A stretch of DNA of 64,000 bases, taken from Plumapathes pennacea. Taxonomy: Eukaryota; Cnidaria; Anthozoa; Antipatharia; Myriopathidae. Position numbers and translations under genes: made by a program. Each line of letters opens with the position of its first letter. Within the stretch, counting starts at the first letter, position 1. Below, in pieces: positions 10,197 to 21,696 of this stretch. The stretch lies in contig OZ038462.1 in NCBI GenBank assembly GCA_964036295.1, forward strand, positions 11,828,440 to 11,892,439, read 5' to 3'. The notes below the pieces were generated by a model, which saw only the letters and a list, made by a program, of their open reading frames with translations, was not told the DNA's origin and did no database searches.

Positions 10197-10740
10197 ACAC
10201 ACAAGTATGCTGGAAAACTTCAACTCGATGATGCTTAAGTATGCCCCCAAGAGAGTTGCCTTTGGGTATGTATAACTACTGTAACTTACTCATGTTCAGC
10301 TAATGTGACCAATATGGTCCTGCTGCTTATAACTGCATAACATGTTTGTTAACAGGTATGAAATATTCATTGCGAGAATCCTATGTGCTGTCCTGGATCA
10401 CAACTTTCATGTTTTCCGTGAAGATGCAGTTGGACCAAATGGTGCAGCCCAGTACAAGAAAGTGTACAATAAGCGTTCCAAGAATTGGCATGTGCTTCCA
10501 GTGAAAGCAGAGAAGACTTGACTTCCTCACTGGCCAATCCTGGCATCCATGATTCTGAGGGAAAGGATCCCTGACATTCAGTCTGTCATTCGGCATGTGG
10601 ACCTGAGTGCCAAGCACCCTAAGAATCTGGCACCCACAATTGCAATGAAGGAGTCCCCACCCACTGATGACCTAGTGAAGGCCAGGCTCACAAGATTTTC
10701 AAAAAAAAAAAAGAATCTCTCACCCCTTGATTTATTTTAA
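10197..10740 (+). pseudogene. C-terminal transposase-like fragment, two exons
   Basis: Exon 10197-10265 encodes HTSMLENFNSMMLKYAPKR; exon 10356-10740 continues GYEIFIARILCAVLDHNFHV. GT-AG signals are present and the frame is kept. The combination of a His-Thr-Ser-x-Leu-Glu run, YAPKR and LDHN is one I associate with an unnamed transposase family spread through fish and cnidarians, where it forms the C-terminal end of the nuclease. An in-frame TGA at about 10519 and a closing A-run with loss of frame mark it as broken. Upstream exons are absent because the inverted-repeat element lies immediately left. The family assignment is from memory. Confidence 0.5.
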
Positions 10741-10756
10741 AATTTCAAAATATAAA

Positions 10757-10810
10757 ATACACACACACACACACATATATATACATATACATATATATAT
10801 ATATATATAG
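10757..10810. repeat. (CA)n/(TA)n microsatellite
   Basis: About nine CA units followed by mixed TA/CA units up to the ATATATATAG at 10810. Confidence 0.9.
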
Positions 10811-11104
10811 GCCTTCCAGAGAGATTGCAGCTACATACTTTTTCCAGTCCTAATAAAAACTCTTGGTGTAATTTTATATATCTAGCACTCTCTGTTTTTG
10901 AAGTATCCTCCATATAAATTTCTCCAAGTGAATAGTTATAAATTTTTGAAATGTGCAATCTAGTGCTGTTCGAATTGGTTACAAATACACTGCTATAGAA
11001 CCTTCTGCTTTGGAACTGATTCCCAACTGGAACAACAAACCAACAATTTTTTTGTGACAACTTCAATGTTTCAAAATGGGGTTATGCCAGGCTGCAAAAT
11101 GATT

Positions 11105-11947
11105 TTAGCGTGCTCTGAATCCCATGTAATGACCATCTGGTGCGGGGTAAATACTTCAAACTACTCGAACTACACATGCTGGGCAAACACGTCTCTTCCC
11201 AAGTTTCCCATATTTCCACAATATGTACTGCCTTTATGCAGCTTTTCGGAAACTGTTCATTTCGTAATGTGGTTCATCAGCTCGAATGTTGCAGCGGGCC
11301 CTTGTGGCAAGAGTTAGAACTTCCCGATCCAAGCATATATTTTGTAAGAGTTCATAAGACGTGACACATGTGCGCTTTCCGCAACATTTGTTTTCATCCG
11401 GTGTTTGCATTGGCCTGCAGATACCACAAACACACCAATCCGGTTGCTCCTCATTTATGGATGGCTCCGGGTCGTTCTCGTCATCCGTGTCCACAAGATT
11501 TTTTGCAAAGTCCAAGCTGCCACGTCCATTAGAGAGGAGGTTTACAAGGAGCTTGTCTTTGTCTTCTATCAATAAATTACCGATGAAGGCCTAAGTATAT
11601 GAATACAAAAGTATTGTGAGAACTACAGCGCACGGCGCAGGTGATGGATGTGTAAATTACGCAAAGAAAACTAGCATTGTATTTCTATTTCCTTTTTTAT
11701 TTCCCCTAATTTATTTGGCAGCTTCTCTGACGGCTTGGTGGTGTCTCGAGAAAGCGCTCGGCGAAGGCGGCCCACGTGTGATGTTCAGGACGCCGATGGC
11801 ACTGGTTTTGTTGTTCTTGCATGGCCTCGAAACACTGCCACATATACAAGAACTTGAACAACTTCTGCCAGCATCCTTACAAGAACACCCTCTTCTTTTC
11901 CCAGACTTTCTGCTGCAAGTGTTCTTACAATCGCAAGTATGCTGCAT
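11105..11947 (-). pseudogene. P2X7-like intracellular-domain pseudogene
   Basis: Minus strand. At 11711-11947 a Cys-rich segment (CDCKNTC, CSCKDAGRSCSSSCICG) is followed at 11105-11572 by WCVCGICRPMQTPDENKCC, CLDREVLTLATRARCN and, after a break, the RQYILWKYGKLGKR and CVVRVV blocks. This order is that of the zinc-binding ballast domain at the C-terminus of P2X7 receptors, which occurs in many cnidarian and fish genes without the channel part. Two in-frame stops (about 11234 and 11155) interrupt it. No transmembrane channel sequence is seen, so it is not a receptor. The two parts are probably exons; the junction was not fixed. Confidence 0.7.
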
Positions 11948-12024
11948 TGAGAATTGATAAAATCACAGTCAAACGTTTGCGGCTTTCGAATAGTAGGCAA
12001 ATAATTTCAAACAAGTAGAAAGAT

Positions 12025-12530
12025 ATGACTATAGTCCAGTTCTACGATCTTCTCGATGATATTGAGAGAGATGGGCTTACTTGTGACTCGCTTGCTGGCG
12101 TCGGATCGCCTTCACTAGAAGAAGAAGAGAGGAGAGGTCGGTTTATTCTGAAGAAGCAGTCGAAAGCTAAAAGGCAAAAGGTCAGCTCAAGAGATGACCC
12201 GGCACCTGGTCTTGTTACCGTCCAGGTTGGCAGGATGGCATTCAAGGATGACGGCCTAAAAGTGATAAGAGGTTCCAACCTGCCTCTGAAAGTTGCGCCA
12301 TCTACAACAGCCGAAGAGCTGCTGCAGCAGGCTGTCATGAAGCACATGCGATTTAATAAAGAAGTGTTTGGTGGCTCATGCTCGTTTGCCCTTCTGTACC
12401 CTGACAGAAGTCAAGTTGTCAACATTCCAGGAACAGAGCATTTGTCCTGCAAAATTACAAGGACGAGCTCAGCAAATCATACTGTCGAATAACTTTCTAC
12501 ATTTGCCAAAAGCCATTGCCTCGACACCAC
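12025..12530 (+). pseudogene. Ubiquitin-like domain ORF, frameshifted at its end
   Basis: A 155-aa ORF starting head-to-head with the P2X7-like pseudogene (78 bp apart). The N-terminus is acidic and basic, then comes a beta-grasp-like domain: LKVIRGSNLPLKV, TTAEELLQQAV, FALLYPDRSQVVNIPGTEH. After about 12440 the expected end of the domain (FVLQNYKDELSKSY, RITFYIC) continues in the next frame, so one indel has occurred. Domains of this type stand at the N-terminus of G2E3/HECT-like proteins that are expanded in fish and corals; no HECT part follows here. The link to that family is from memory. Confidence 0.5.
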
Positions 12531-12649
12531 ATTCACAGCATAACATCGTTAATTAGCACAGAAAGACCAACACTTGTTCAAAATAGCGGCAGCGGCTCAA
12601 AGTCCTCAACTTGGGAACGAGGTAGGGCAGATGCGCACGCACACCAATT

Positions 12650-12862
12650 CAGGTTTTTATTTGCAGCAACTCGGGTTTTGTTTGCAGCAACTATAATTTT
12701 TATTTGCAGCAACTCGGGTATTTATTTGCAGCAACTATAATATTTATTTGTAGCAACTCGGGACGGTATTTATTTGCAGCAATCTAATTTGTACTTGCAG
12801 CAACGGATACTTGTTTGCAGCAACTGATATGTATTTGCAGCAGATGTTATTTGTTTGCAGCA
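12650..12862. repeat. TATTTGCAGCAACT tandem repeat
   Basis: About ten degenerate 18-24-bp units with core TTTGCAGCAACT alternate with CGGG or ATAA spacers, immediately before the Helentron fragment. Confidence 0.85.
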
Positions 12863-14670
12863 TGTCCCCTGTGGGCCACCATACTTTGGAAGTGTTAGCA
12901 TAATTGCTATTGGTGATTTATTTCAACTACAGCCTGTGATGGATGCATATATCTTTAGACCTAAATAACTCAGAATATGGTATTCTTGCCCCAAATCTAT
13001 GGCAAGAGCATTTTAAAATGTATGAGCTGCAGCAAATTATGAGGCAAAGGGAGAGTAAAGTGTTTGCTGAAATTTTGAACAGATTGCGAGAAGGTAAACA
13101 AAATCAAAATGATATTTCGAAGATCAAGGAAAGAATCATTCAACAGAACAATGTAAATAATGACTACCCAATACATGTACCTCACCTGTTTATACAAAAC
13201 GTTAAGGTAAACGAGTATAATGACAGAGTACACCATGTAGCATCTGGTGTTAAGTACACCATCAAAGCTCGAGACAGTGTTATAGGAGCTAACTCTGCAG
13301 AACTCCAAGATAAGATCATGAAGCAAATACCAGATGATCCAGGAAAACCAAACAATTTACTTCTAGACTTCACCTGGCAGAGGGTGAAAGAACAGAAATA
13401 GCAATCAATGTTCGGACTGCATGACAAATGGTGCTGGTAATGTAATAAAAAAGATCCAACTGCATGACAGAGAAAGTCCGTCTGGCATTATATGGGTGCA
13501 GTTTGACCATGCAGATGTTGGAGAGAAAACAAGATGTGACAACAGAAAGCTTTATGTACAAGGTATCCAATGCACATGGACACCTATAAAACCTGTTACT
13601 ACTCAATTTGCTGTTGGCAGGAATAGAACAGCTCAAGTTGTGCGAAGCAATTTCCTTTAAGACCTGCAGGTGCTAAAACAATACATAGATCAAAAGGAAA
13701 TACTGAGACTAAAGTTGTTAACTTTGAAACTAAACGAGCAGTACCTCACATACATTATGTTGGCTTGAGTAGAGTAACAACAATAGAGGGATTGTCACAA
13801 ACCTTTGTGAAAACAAGATAGCTGTAAGCCCTGATGTACAGAATGAGATGCAACGCTTGAGAACAGATGCATGCCTTAAGCTCTGTGTATCTCCCATGTA
13901 TTGTACTGATCAAAATGCTTTGAAACTTTCCTTTCTCAATTGTAGGTCATTACATAGACATCAGTGGCATGAAAGATATGAATTACTCAAGTTCTGATAT
14001 TAATATTTTTTCAGAAACAAGGTTCATTCCTTTAGACAATGATAGCATGTATACCATTAATGGCTATACTCTATTTAGAAATGACAGTCAGTCTGCTCAC
14101 AATACAAGACCTTATGGGGGTACAGCAGTATACAGCCAAATAGAATTTGACTGGACATCCATATTGTCAAAACAGCAATGGTGTTGAAATAACTATCATG
14201 AAAGTCATAGCCTTCCACATATAACAATTATAGGCATTTATCGTTCACCTAAAGTACCAGTAAGACAAATGTGTGCAGATTTACAGGACATACTGACCCT
14301 ACGTGTATGTTCTCAATTCAATATTATTATGGGAGACTTTAATGTTAACTGGTTAAATGAAACGGACAGTGTAGTTCATTGGTTGAATCAGACCACGTGA
14401 CCACCTGTATAATAAGCCTGTTAATATATTCAATAAATTAGTATGTGTTATGAACTACTTGTGGTTGGTTTACTTCAGACAGGATTCCTCTTTATAATTT
14501 TTTTGTAAGACAGTATAACTACAGGCAGTTGGTTTCATGTTATACTACAGACAACAGGACCTGTATTGACCACATATATACTGATTTGCCTGAATCGCAA
14601 GTATATTTTCACGTTTTAGAAACATACTTCTTTGATCATGAATCAATATGTGCACTGATTAACAGTTCTT
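12863..14670 (+). pseudogene. Helentron fragment: helicase end plus EEP endonuclease
   Basis: 5'-truncated remains of a rolling-circle transposon polyprotein. 12880-12960 carries GSVSIIAIGDLFQLQPV (PIF1-type helicase motif III). 12963-13401 is the middle of the helicase in another frame, and 13650-13800 includes GAKTIHRSKG and HYVGLSRVTTIEGL (motifs V-VI). From 13905 an apurinic-like endonuclease follows: LSFLNCRSL, FSETRF, GIYRSP, IMGDFNVNW (about 14327) and IDHIYTDLP with a final DH near 14635. A C-terminal endonuclease is the mark of Helentrons as opposed to ordinary Helitrons. Many stops and frameshifts make it dead. It is separate from the replicase at 15926-21141, which has its own complete helicase. 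Confidence 0.8.
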
Positions 14671-15139
14671 AACAAGACAAAGTGTACATTTGGTTCAACT
14701 ATTGCAAAAACAGCAAACAATTTTGCTTCAGATATCTGATGATGGATCCCTGGCCATTTAGTTCATACAATGGCCTGAAAGCAAAATACTGGTCAAGTAA
14801 CTACAGTAATAGCATCTTGAAATCAATAAGAAATGTAGAAGTTAATGTTGTGCTTGGTAAGTTTCTTTTCTTAATTTGTTGTTGTTGTTGTTGCTATTAT
14901 TGCTGCGCAGCGAGCGAAGCGAGCGAAGCAGCAGTTCATATTTCTTACACAGAAAAAATCTCGATTCGCTTGACTGCGCCCATTTGCAATTAGACCACAC
15001 TGCCTCACGCGCTTGCAACCATAATGCTTTGTGACACTTGACTTTATAACAACACGTTCTGCACGAGTTCTTCCTTTCCACGTGGGTGACTTGTCGAGTA
15101 CTGGTGACAGTTAAATTGGTGAGTATCATCTTTGTCATT

Positions 15140-15540
15140 CTTTTAGTTTGATTTTCTTGGCTTTCACATATTCATCATCCCGTGTATTCCATTGATTATA
15201 CCTAGGTGTGTTCGACTTTGATTTCCTTGGTGTCATCTTCCTTTCCACGTGGCTGACAGTTGAATTTGGCGAGTGTCATCTTTGAGTTTGATTTTCTTGG
15301 CTTTCACATATTCATCATCCCGTGTATTCCATTGATTATACTTAGGTGTGTCCGACTTTGATTTTCTTGGCGTCATCTTCCTTTCCACGTGGCTGGCAGT
15401 TGAATTTGGTGAGTGTCATCTTTGAGTTTGATTTTCTTGGCGTTCACATATTCATCATTCCCGTGTATTCCACTGTTTATAACTAGGTGTGTTCGACTCT
15501 GATTTTCTTGGTGTCATTCTTGTGTATTCCGGTTCCCACG
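15140..15540. repeat. 142-bp tandem repeat
   Basis: Three copies of a unit containing GATTTTCTTGGC, CACATATTCATCATCC, TGTATTCCATTGATTATA and ACGTGGCTG, starting near 15150, 15292 and 15433. It lies in the 5' region before the replicase gene. Confidence 0.85.
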
Positions 15541-15925
15541 ATCGCTCAATTCGGTTTGTTTTGTTCACGTATATAAGGGACTACTGTGTTTCGTCATCTT
15601 TAGTTTTTTGGATTTGGTATTTACTCCGAGTTCCTGTTAATATATCCTTGTTGTTATATATCATCTGAAAGGCTGTTGCTACCCTTGCCTCTGTTGTACG
15701 ATCGAGGAAGAGTGCTAACTCGTTCTCTGGTTTACTTGCTGGTGTATTGCAAAATACGCCTCGTTTTGGTGTGCTGTTTGCACGCCTCCCTTTGATCACA
15801 TTGGTGTTTGACAGTTTATTCAGTTTCACACGGGTTTTTTTTTATTCGTATTTGCATTTTTCTTTATTGTAGATTCTAAAAAGCTGCCCAAGGCTCAGAA
15901 GTTTCACAGGTGAGACTTGTAAGAA

Positions 15926-18900
15926 ATGGATACTGACAATTGTAGAAATACTTTTTTGTTCAATCCTTGCAATGAAAGGTCACAGTTTTTCATGGGGTCC
16001 TTAATTGGTCTGCCTTTGATAGTAAAGCACCATCCAATGACTCAACAGAACCTTGGTGAACCTTTCAAGTGTAAAGAAATATTAGGTGATGGTAATTGCC
16101 TGTTTAGAGCATTATCTTATGCAGTAACAGGAAGACAAACCTACCACTCTATTGTAAGGGCAAAAATATTAAGGCATATGAAGGAAATGGAACAATTATT
16201 TCGTTCCCATATGAACAGTTCATTTCATGAATATTTGGCAAGAACTAACATGGACAGAAATACAGTTTGGGGTACAGATGTAGAAATTTTATCAGCTGCT
16301 TCACTGTTACAAACTGACATCTATGTTTACACCAAAGTTCGCGATACATAAATGGCATAAGTTCTCTGGAACTATGTTGGATGGAAAATTACCAAGCAAT
16401 GATTGTTGCATCTATATTAAGCACACAAATGGAAATCATTATGTTGTACTTGATGTAATCTCAGACAAAGATCGCAGTGGGTGCAATAACAATGTGCATG
16501 CAAAGATGTGCATCAATGACATGAAACATGTCAATATCTGCAGAAGCAATAATTCAAATAGAGGAACCAGATTTCGTAAACGCAAATGTGCTGCAAGTGG
16601 TAAAAAAGAACCACATCATGTTGATAAAAATGCTACATTTGTGCACATGTGAAACTAATGCTGATATAAATCAAAGTTCCCAGAAACCAAACACAAAGGA
16701 CATGAACTGGGTGAAATTTGTTGCAAGTAAGCAAACAAAAGTGCAGGAAAATCGTGAAGCCTTTAAGAAAGTAGAGTCAACTGTATGCCAGAATAATAAT
16801 TCAAGTCTGAGATCAAATGAAGAAAACACAAATCCACCAAAGAATTTTGATGAATCACAAGACAACATTTCCAAATTTCATAAATCCATGGAGTATGCTA
16901 TATACCAGTGCATAATTTGTTTGGAAGCATGGCCTCTGAAATTGAAGCCAAAGTCGGTGTCTAATTATGTCTGTTCTAGATGTGCAAGGGATAAGCAAAA
17001 TCCTAAAAAGTTTTCAAAAGAAAATGCAATGATTCCATCTTCAGTTGTATTAGAATTACAAGATCTTACTCAAATAGAGGAGATGTTGATTGCCAGAGCT
17101 CTTCCAATTATGAGAGTATATGTAAAGCCAGGAGGACAAAGAGGTTATTCAGGCCACTGTATAAATTTGTCTCAAGATGTTACTGAGTTAGCCAGTGCAT
17201 TGCCCAGATACCCTAAAGATGTACCATTAGTTGTTGTGAGAATGAAGGGAAAAGACAACACCATTAAAGATGTGACAGTGAGAAGACAAAAAGTACAAAA
17301 TGCACTGCAGTGGTTAATAAAAAACAATCCCCAGTACAGGGGACTTAAGATTGATTTAGATTCATTGAATTCTTTACCTGAAAATGGTGTGCCATCTGAC
17401 CTCAAGACACTCGAAATCGATAGTGCTTTGGATAACAGCAATAGTGAGTATTCACCCATTGATAGTGACTTGGAATTCAATTCAGACATTGTATTTGACA
17501 AAGATACTGAAACAAGTAGCTTTCTTCCCATTGGTCAGAACCAAACATTAGAAATTGAGGCAATTCAGAGTGAAATAGAGGCCAAACCTGTTGACTGGCC
17601 AACTGATAAAAATGATCCTCTCAATGAATTCAAAACACCATACCTAGCAACTATGGCATTTCCAGCACTGTTTCCAGATGGCAAGGGTGACCCAACAAAC
17701 CCTAGTTTATGTGTTGACATTCCATTTTGTCACAGGATAAAACATCTCTTAAAATTTGCTGAATGTTCTGATAATGGATGGGTTTATCGGTTTGCTAAAC
17801 ATCCTAGATTCTCATATTGGGCTCTTAATATGATTCAAAGACAGCGAACTTTACAGCAAAGCAGTGTATTCCTAAAACAAAACCCTGGTTAATCACATCT
17901 CACCATTGAACAGTTACAAGAACTGGCATCAACAAATAGTTGTACATCTTTCATGACAAAACAATCGAGGTATGTAAGCAACATCACAGGTACCAATGCT
18001 TATTGGCATAAAATAAAAGAAGAGTTGAAAGCAATTATTACTAATAAAGGAGTTCCTACCATCTTTTTTACATTTTCGTCTGCTGACATGCACTGGCCTG
18101 AACTGCATTCATTGTTCACAAAAAATCCAGATAATTGCACAGCTCAAGAGAGAAAACAACATGTGATAGACAATCCACATATTGTTGATTACTTCTTTTG
18201 TCAGCGTTTAGAAAGTTTCATGAAACATTGGCTATATGATTCTCTTGGTGCTGAATGGCACTGGTATAGATACGAGTTTCAATCTAGAGGGAGTATTCAT
18301 TGTCATGGTACTGCAAAACTGAAAAATGATCCTGGTCTTTGCAAGCTTACAGAAACAGCACTTAAGGGATTTTTGGCACAAAAGCATGCACAACAGAATA
18401 TCTGTGATCCCAGCCAGGATGTTTTGGAAGACATTGAAAGAGGTAGAAAAGCAACCACAACAATTTGTGAATATGTAGATTCAATTCTGTCTACCTTCAA
18501 CCCAGAGCCACCTATTAATAATAACTGGACCAAACCGCTGATCCATCCATGCAGAAGACGTCACAAAGACATTTCACATGCTGAACTTAATACAGACTAT
18601 GTTGACCTTTTGAATACAGTCCAACGTCATACGCGCTGCAGGTTAGAGTTTGAACAGGTCAACACTAAAGATAAAACAATCCAATATAGGGCTAAAATAG
18701 TCACTAGAAGAAATGATTCTCGATTAAATAACCATCAGCGTATTCAACTTCAAGGGTGGAGGGCAAACTGTGACATCCAAGTCATTATTGATCATCATGC
18801 TTGTGTTGAATACCTTGCAAAATATGCTGCAAAAGGTGAACCTAGATCTCCACAGTTGAAAGATATTTTCAATGCAGTTATACGAAATAGTGGGTGTGAA

Positions 18901-21141
18901 AGTAATCCAGAAAAAATGATGAAAAAAGTAATGATGAAAACTCTTGAAGAACGAGATTTCAGTTCTCAGGAAACCATGCACCTTTTTCTCTCATTGAAAT
19001 TACACAGTACAACTTTCAGTGTGATTCCTGTTAGTTTGATTGGATCTCGAAAGGTTCAAATGTATGCCAATGAAGACAATGACACATGCACAACTGATTC
19101 CTTTCTTGATGTTTATGCATAGCGAAGGAACTATGAAAACAGTTTTCCTGACATTATGAACATCAACTTCTTGGAATTTGCTACCAAATACAAAATAGCT
19201 AAAGGCAAACTTGAAAAGTGTTCTGATTCAGCTAAAATAGTACCAAGGATATTCCCCACATATTCACCAAACCCCAAAGGAGAGTATTACGGCATGTATT
19301 GCAAGTACCAACTGTTAACATATAAACCATGGAAAAATTCTCAGAATGATGCATGGAGTTGTACAAAGCCAGATGATCAGACATACATAAGTGCATGGCA
19401 TGATTTTTTACATACTTCATATGCTGCAGTTCATGTCCCAGATTGGGGTGAAAAACTCTCTAATGTATCTAATGTTGAGCAGCCTACTTATGATCCATTG
19501 GTAAATCAGCAGTCAAAACAAGATGAATGGATGATTTTATCAGACTTTTTCAACTCTAGCAAAAATATTGATACCTGTCATGCTGTTCAAGAATTGACAT
19601 CTAATCACGATTGGACTTCAGATTGCACAAAGTACTCAAACCAACAAATTGGAGAAATGCCTTCCTGGATAAAAACAGCAAAACAGAACTTCCCACTACC
19701 ATCACAACCATTGCAAACATTTGACAAAAACGGTTTTAGTGAAATGCAATGGCTTGCCTATGACATTGTCAAAACTCATGCTGAAAGCAGTGAATCAAAA
19801 CAGCCATTACTTTTGATTGTAAATGGTGTTGCAGGGACAGGAAAGAGCTATTTGATCAACGCCTTACTAGCACACCTCCTAGATAAATGTGTTATTAGTG
19901 CAACAACAGGGAAAGCATCGTATAACATTAATGGGATAACTATTCATTCTCTGTTGAAGCTTCCAGTTGCACCACAATCTTTTAAAGAACTTTCTGGCCA
20001 GAGTCTAATAGAGTTGCAAAGTAAACTATCTAACTTGGAATACATTCTTATTGATGAGTATTCAATGCTAAGCCAGAACACATTTGGATGGATTGACAGG
20101 AGATGTCGGCAGGCAACAGGGAGTCAATCTCAATTATTTGGTGGAAAGTCAATCATTCTAATTGGAGATCCAGCTCAACTACCACCAGTTGCTGATAAAC
20201 CTTTATATCATGCAAAGCCATCTAATGCAATTGGTGAACAAGGTTATTTTGCTTATCAAATGTTTCAAACAGTAGTGGCTTTGACTGTCAATCAAAGGGT
20301 AAAAGGCTCAAATCAGGGACAAACAGTATTTAAAGATCTACTTCTACGCCTTCGTAATGGCGAGTCTACCAAACATGATTGGGAACTTCTATTGACAAGG
20401 CAGCCATCCCATATAGGAAATCTTGAACTGTTTAAAAATGCCACTCGTTTATATTACAGCAATGAAGAAGTTTCAAAGTACAATTATGAGAAATTAGTTC
20501 AGCTTAAACAGCCAATCGCACAAATCAATGCCAGACATTCAACGGCAAAAGCACGAACTAAAAGCCCCCAAGAGATGTATGGACTACAACCAACTTTACT
20601 TCTGGCAAAAGGGGCTCGGGTTATGCTCACAATGAACCTGTGGCAATCTGTTGGTTTGTGCAATGGATCAGCTGGAAGAGTGCTGGACATAATATATCAC
20701 ACTGATCATAGACCTCCTGATTTGCCCATAGCAGTCATTGTAAAATTTGACAATTATGTAGGGCCATCAATATCTGAAGTACCTGCTTCAGTTCCCATAG
20801 TCCCAGTCAGCATTTCTGTGAATTCGGTTCATGAAAGACAGCAATTACCTCTTAAACTTTCATGGGCAATGACCATCCATAAAAGCCAAGGATTGACTTT
20901 AGGAAAGGCGTGGGTAGATCTTGGGAAATCAGAGGCAACTTTAGGCATGTTGTATGTAGCAATCAGCAGAGTACGTAACCTGTCTTCACTTGTGATAGAA
21001 CCAATTACTTTTGATAGGCTAAGCAAAATAAAGAGTTGTGTAAACTTGAGGTACAGAAAGGTAGAAGAATGTAGACTACAAAGATTAGCATCATTGACTC
21101 TAAAATGGTACCAACAAAGATTACAACCAACTGATAATTAG
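15926..21141 (+). pseudogene. Helitron/Helentron replicase: OTU, HUH-Rep, PIF1 helicase
   Basis: Nearly complete rolling-circle transposon protein. OTU cysteine-protease domain: GDGNCLFRALS at about 16085, with the closing His in GNHYVVLD near 16440. A Cys-x2-Cys pair region ([16 protein letters not shown]) at about 16910-16990. HUH endonuclease: two metal-binding His in [12 protein letters not shown] (about 18290) and the tyrosine motif [11 protein letters not shown] (about 18810). PIF1-type helicase: GVAGTGKSY (about 19825), LIDEYSML, ILIGDPAQLPPV, and at the end TIHKSQGLTLG and YVAISRV. Breaks: two one-base frame changes at about 16345 and 16530, an in-frame TAA at 17890 and an in-frame TAG at 19120; otherwise the frame is open. 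No endonuclease follows the helicase, unlike the fragment at 12863. The RPA-like gene at 26751 was probably its downstream partner before the 21227 insertion. Confidence 0.9.
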
Positions 21142-21696
21142 AAATTACAAAACTTAAAAGTGACTTACATCTTTCTTTGCTTAATTACAGTTGAGCCCAA
21201 TGGACCAAACCAAGGGTAGGTGCACTCACGCAGGGCACAAATGCCCCCGAAATCGCCAGCGTCGCGCGTGACTGTCGGCCATATTGGATGCGAGGAATTT
21301 TCTGGGAACTGGGTTCTAATTAAGTGAGGGATCTGACATCACTGGTTTAGAGCCCCCAGAAGCCTTCAGGAGGCTGGTTCTGTTTTGCAAATTGGCGAGC
21401 TAAAGAGAGGAGGATTGTCTGATTATTTTGGTACCAAATACCGCTATTTTAGTGCTATATTCGCGATATGATGAAACGTTTAAAATAGCACTTTCTGAGA
21501 CTACCGCCAAGATGCTCTTGAAGCGAAAAAAAAGATGATTTTCATCTTCAAATAACTTTTTTATCCGGAGTGTTTAGTATTATCATGGAAGAGTGAAAAC
21601 AAAGATGGATTGTTTCTCCAAATTCGTATGTTTTTAGTTTTTTAATATTGCCCTTGCCGTGGTCGCATTGTACTGAGTTCGAAGAACACTTTTGAG

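Noticed and set aside
11105..11947. P2X receptor channel gene
   Set aside because: Only the P2X7-type intracellular zinc domain and a Cys-rich segment are seen; no transmembrane or extracellular channel sequence, and two stops interrupt it.
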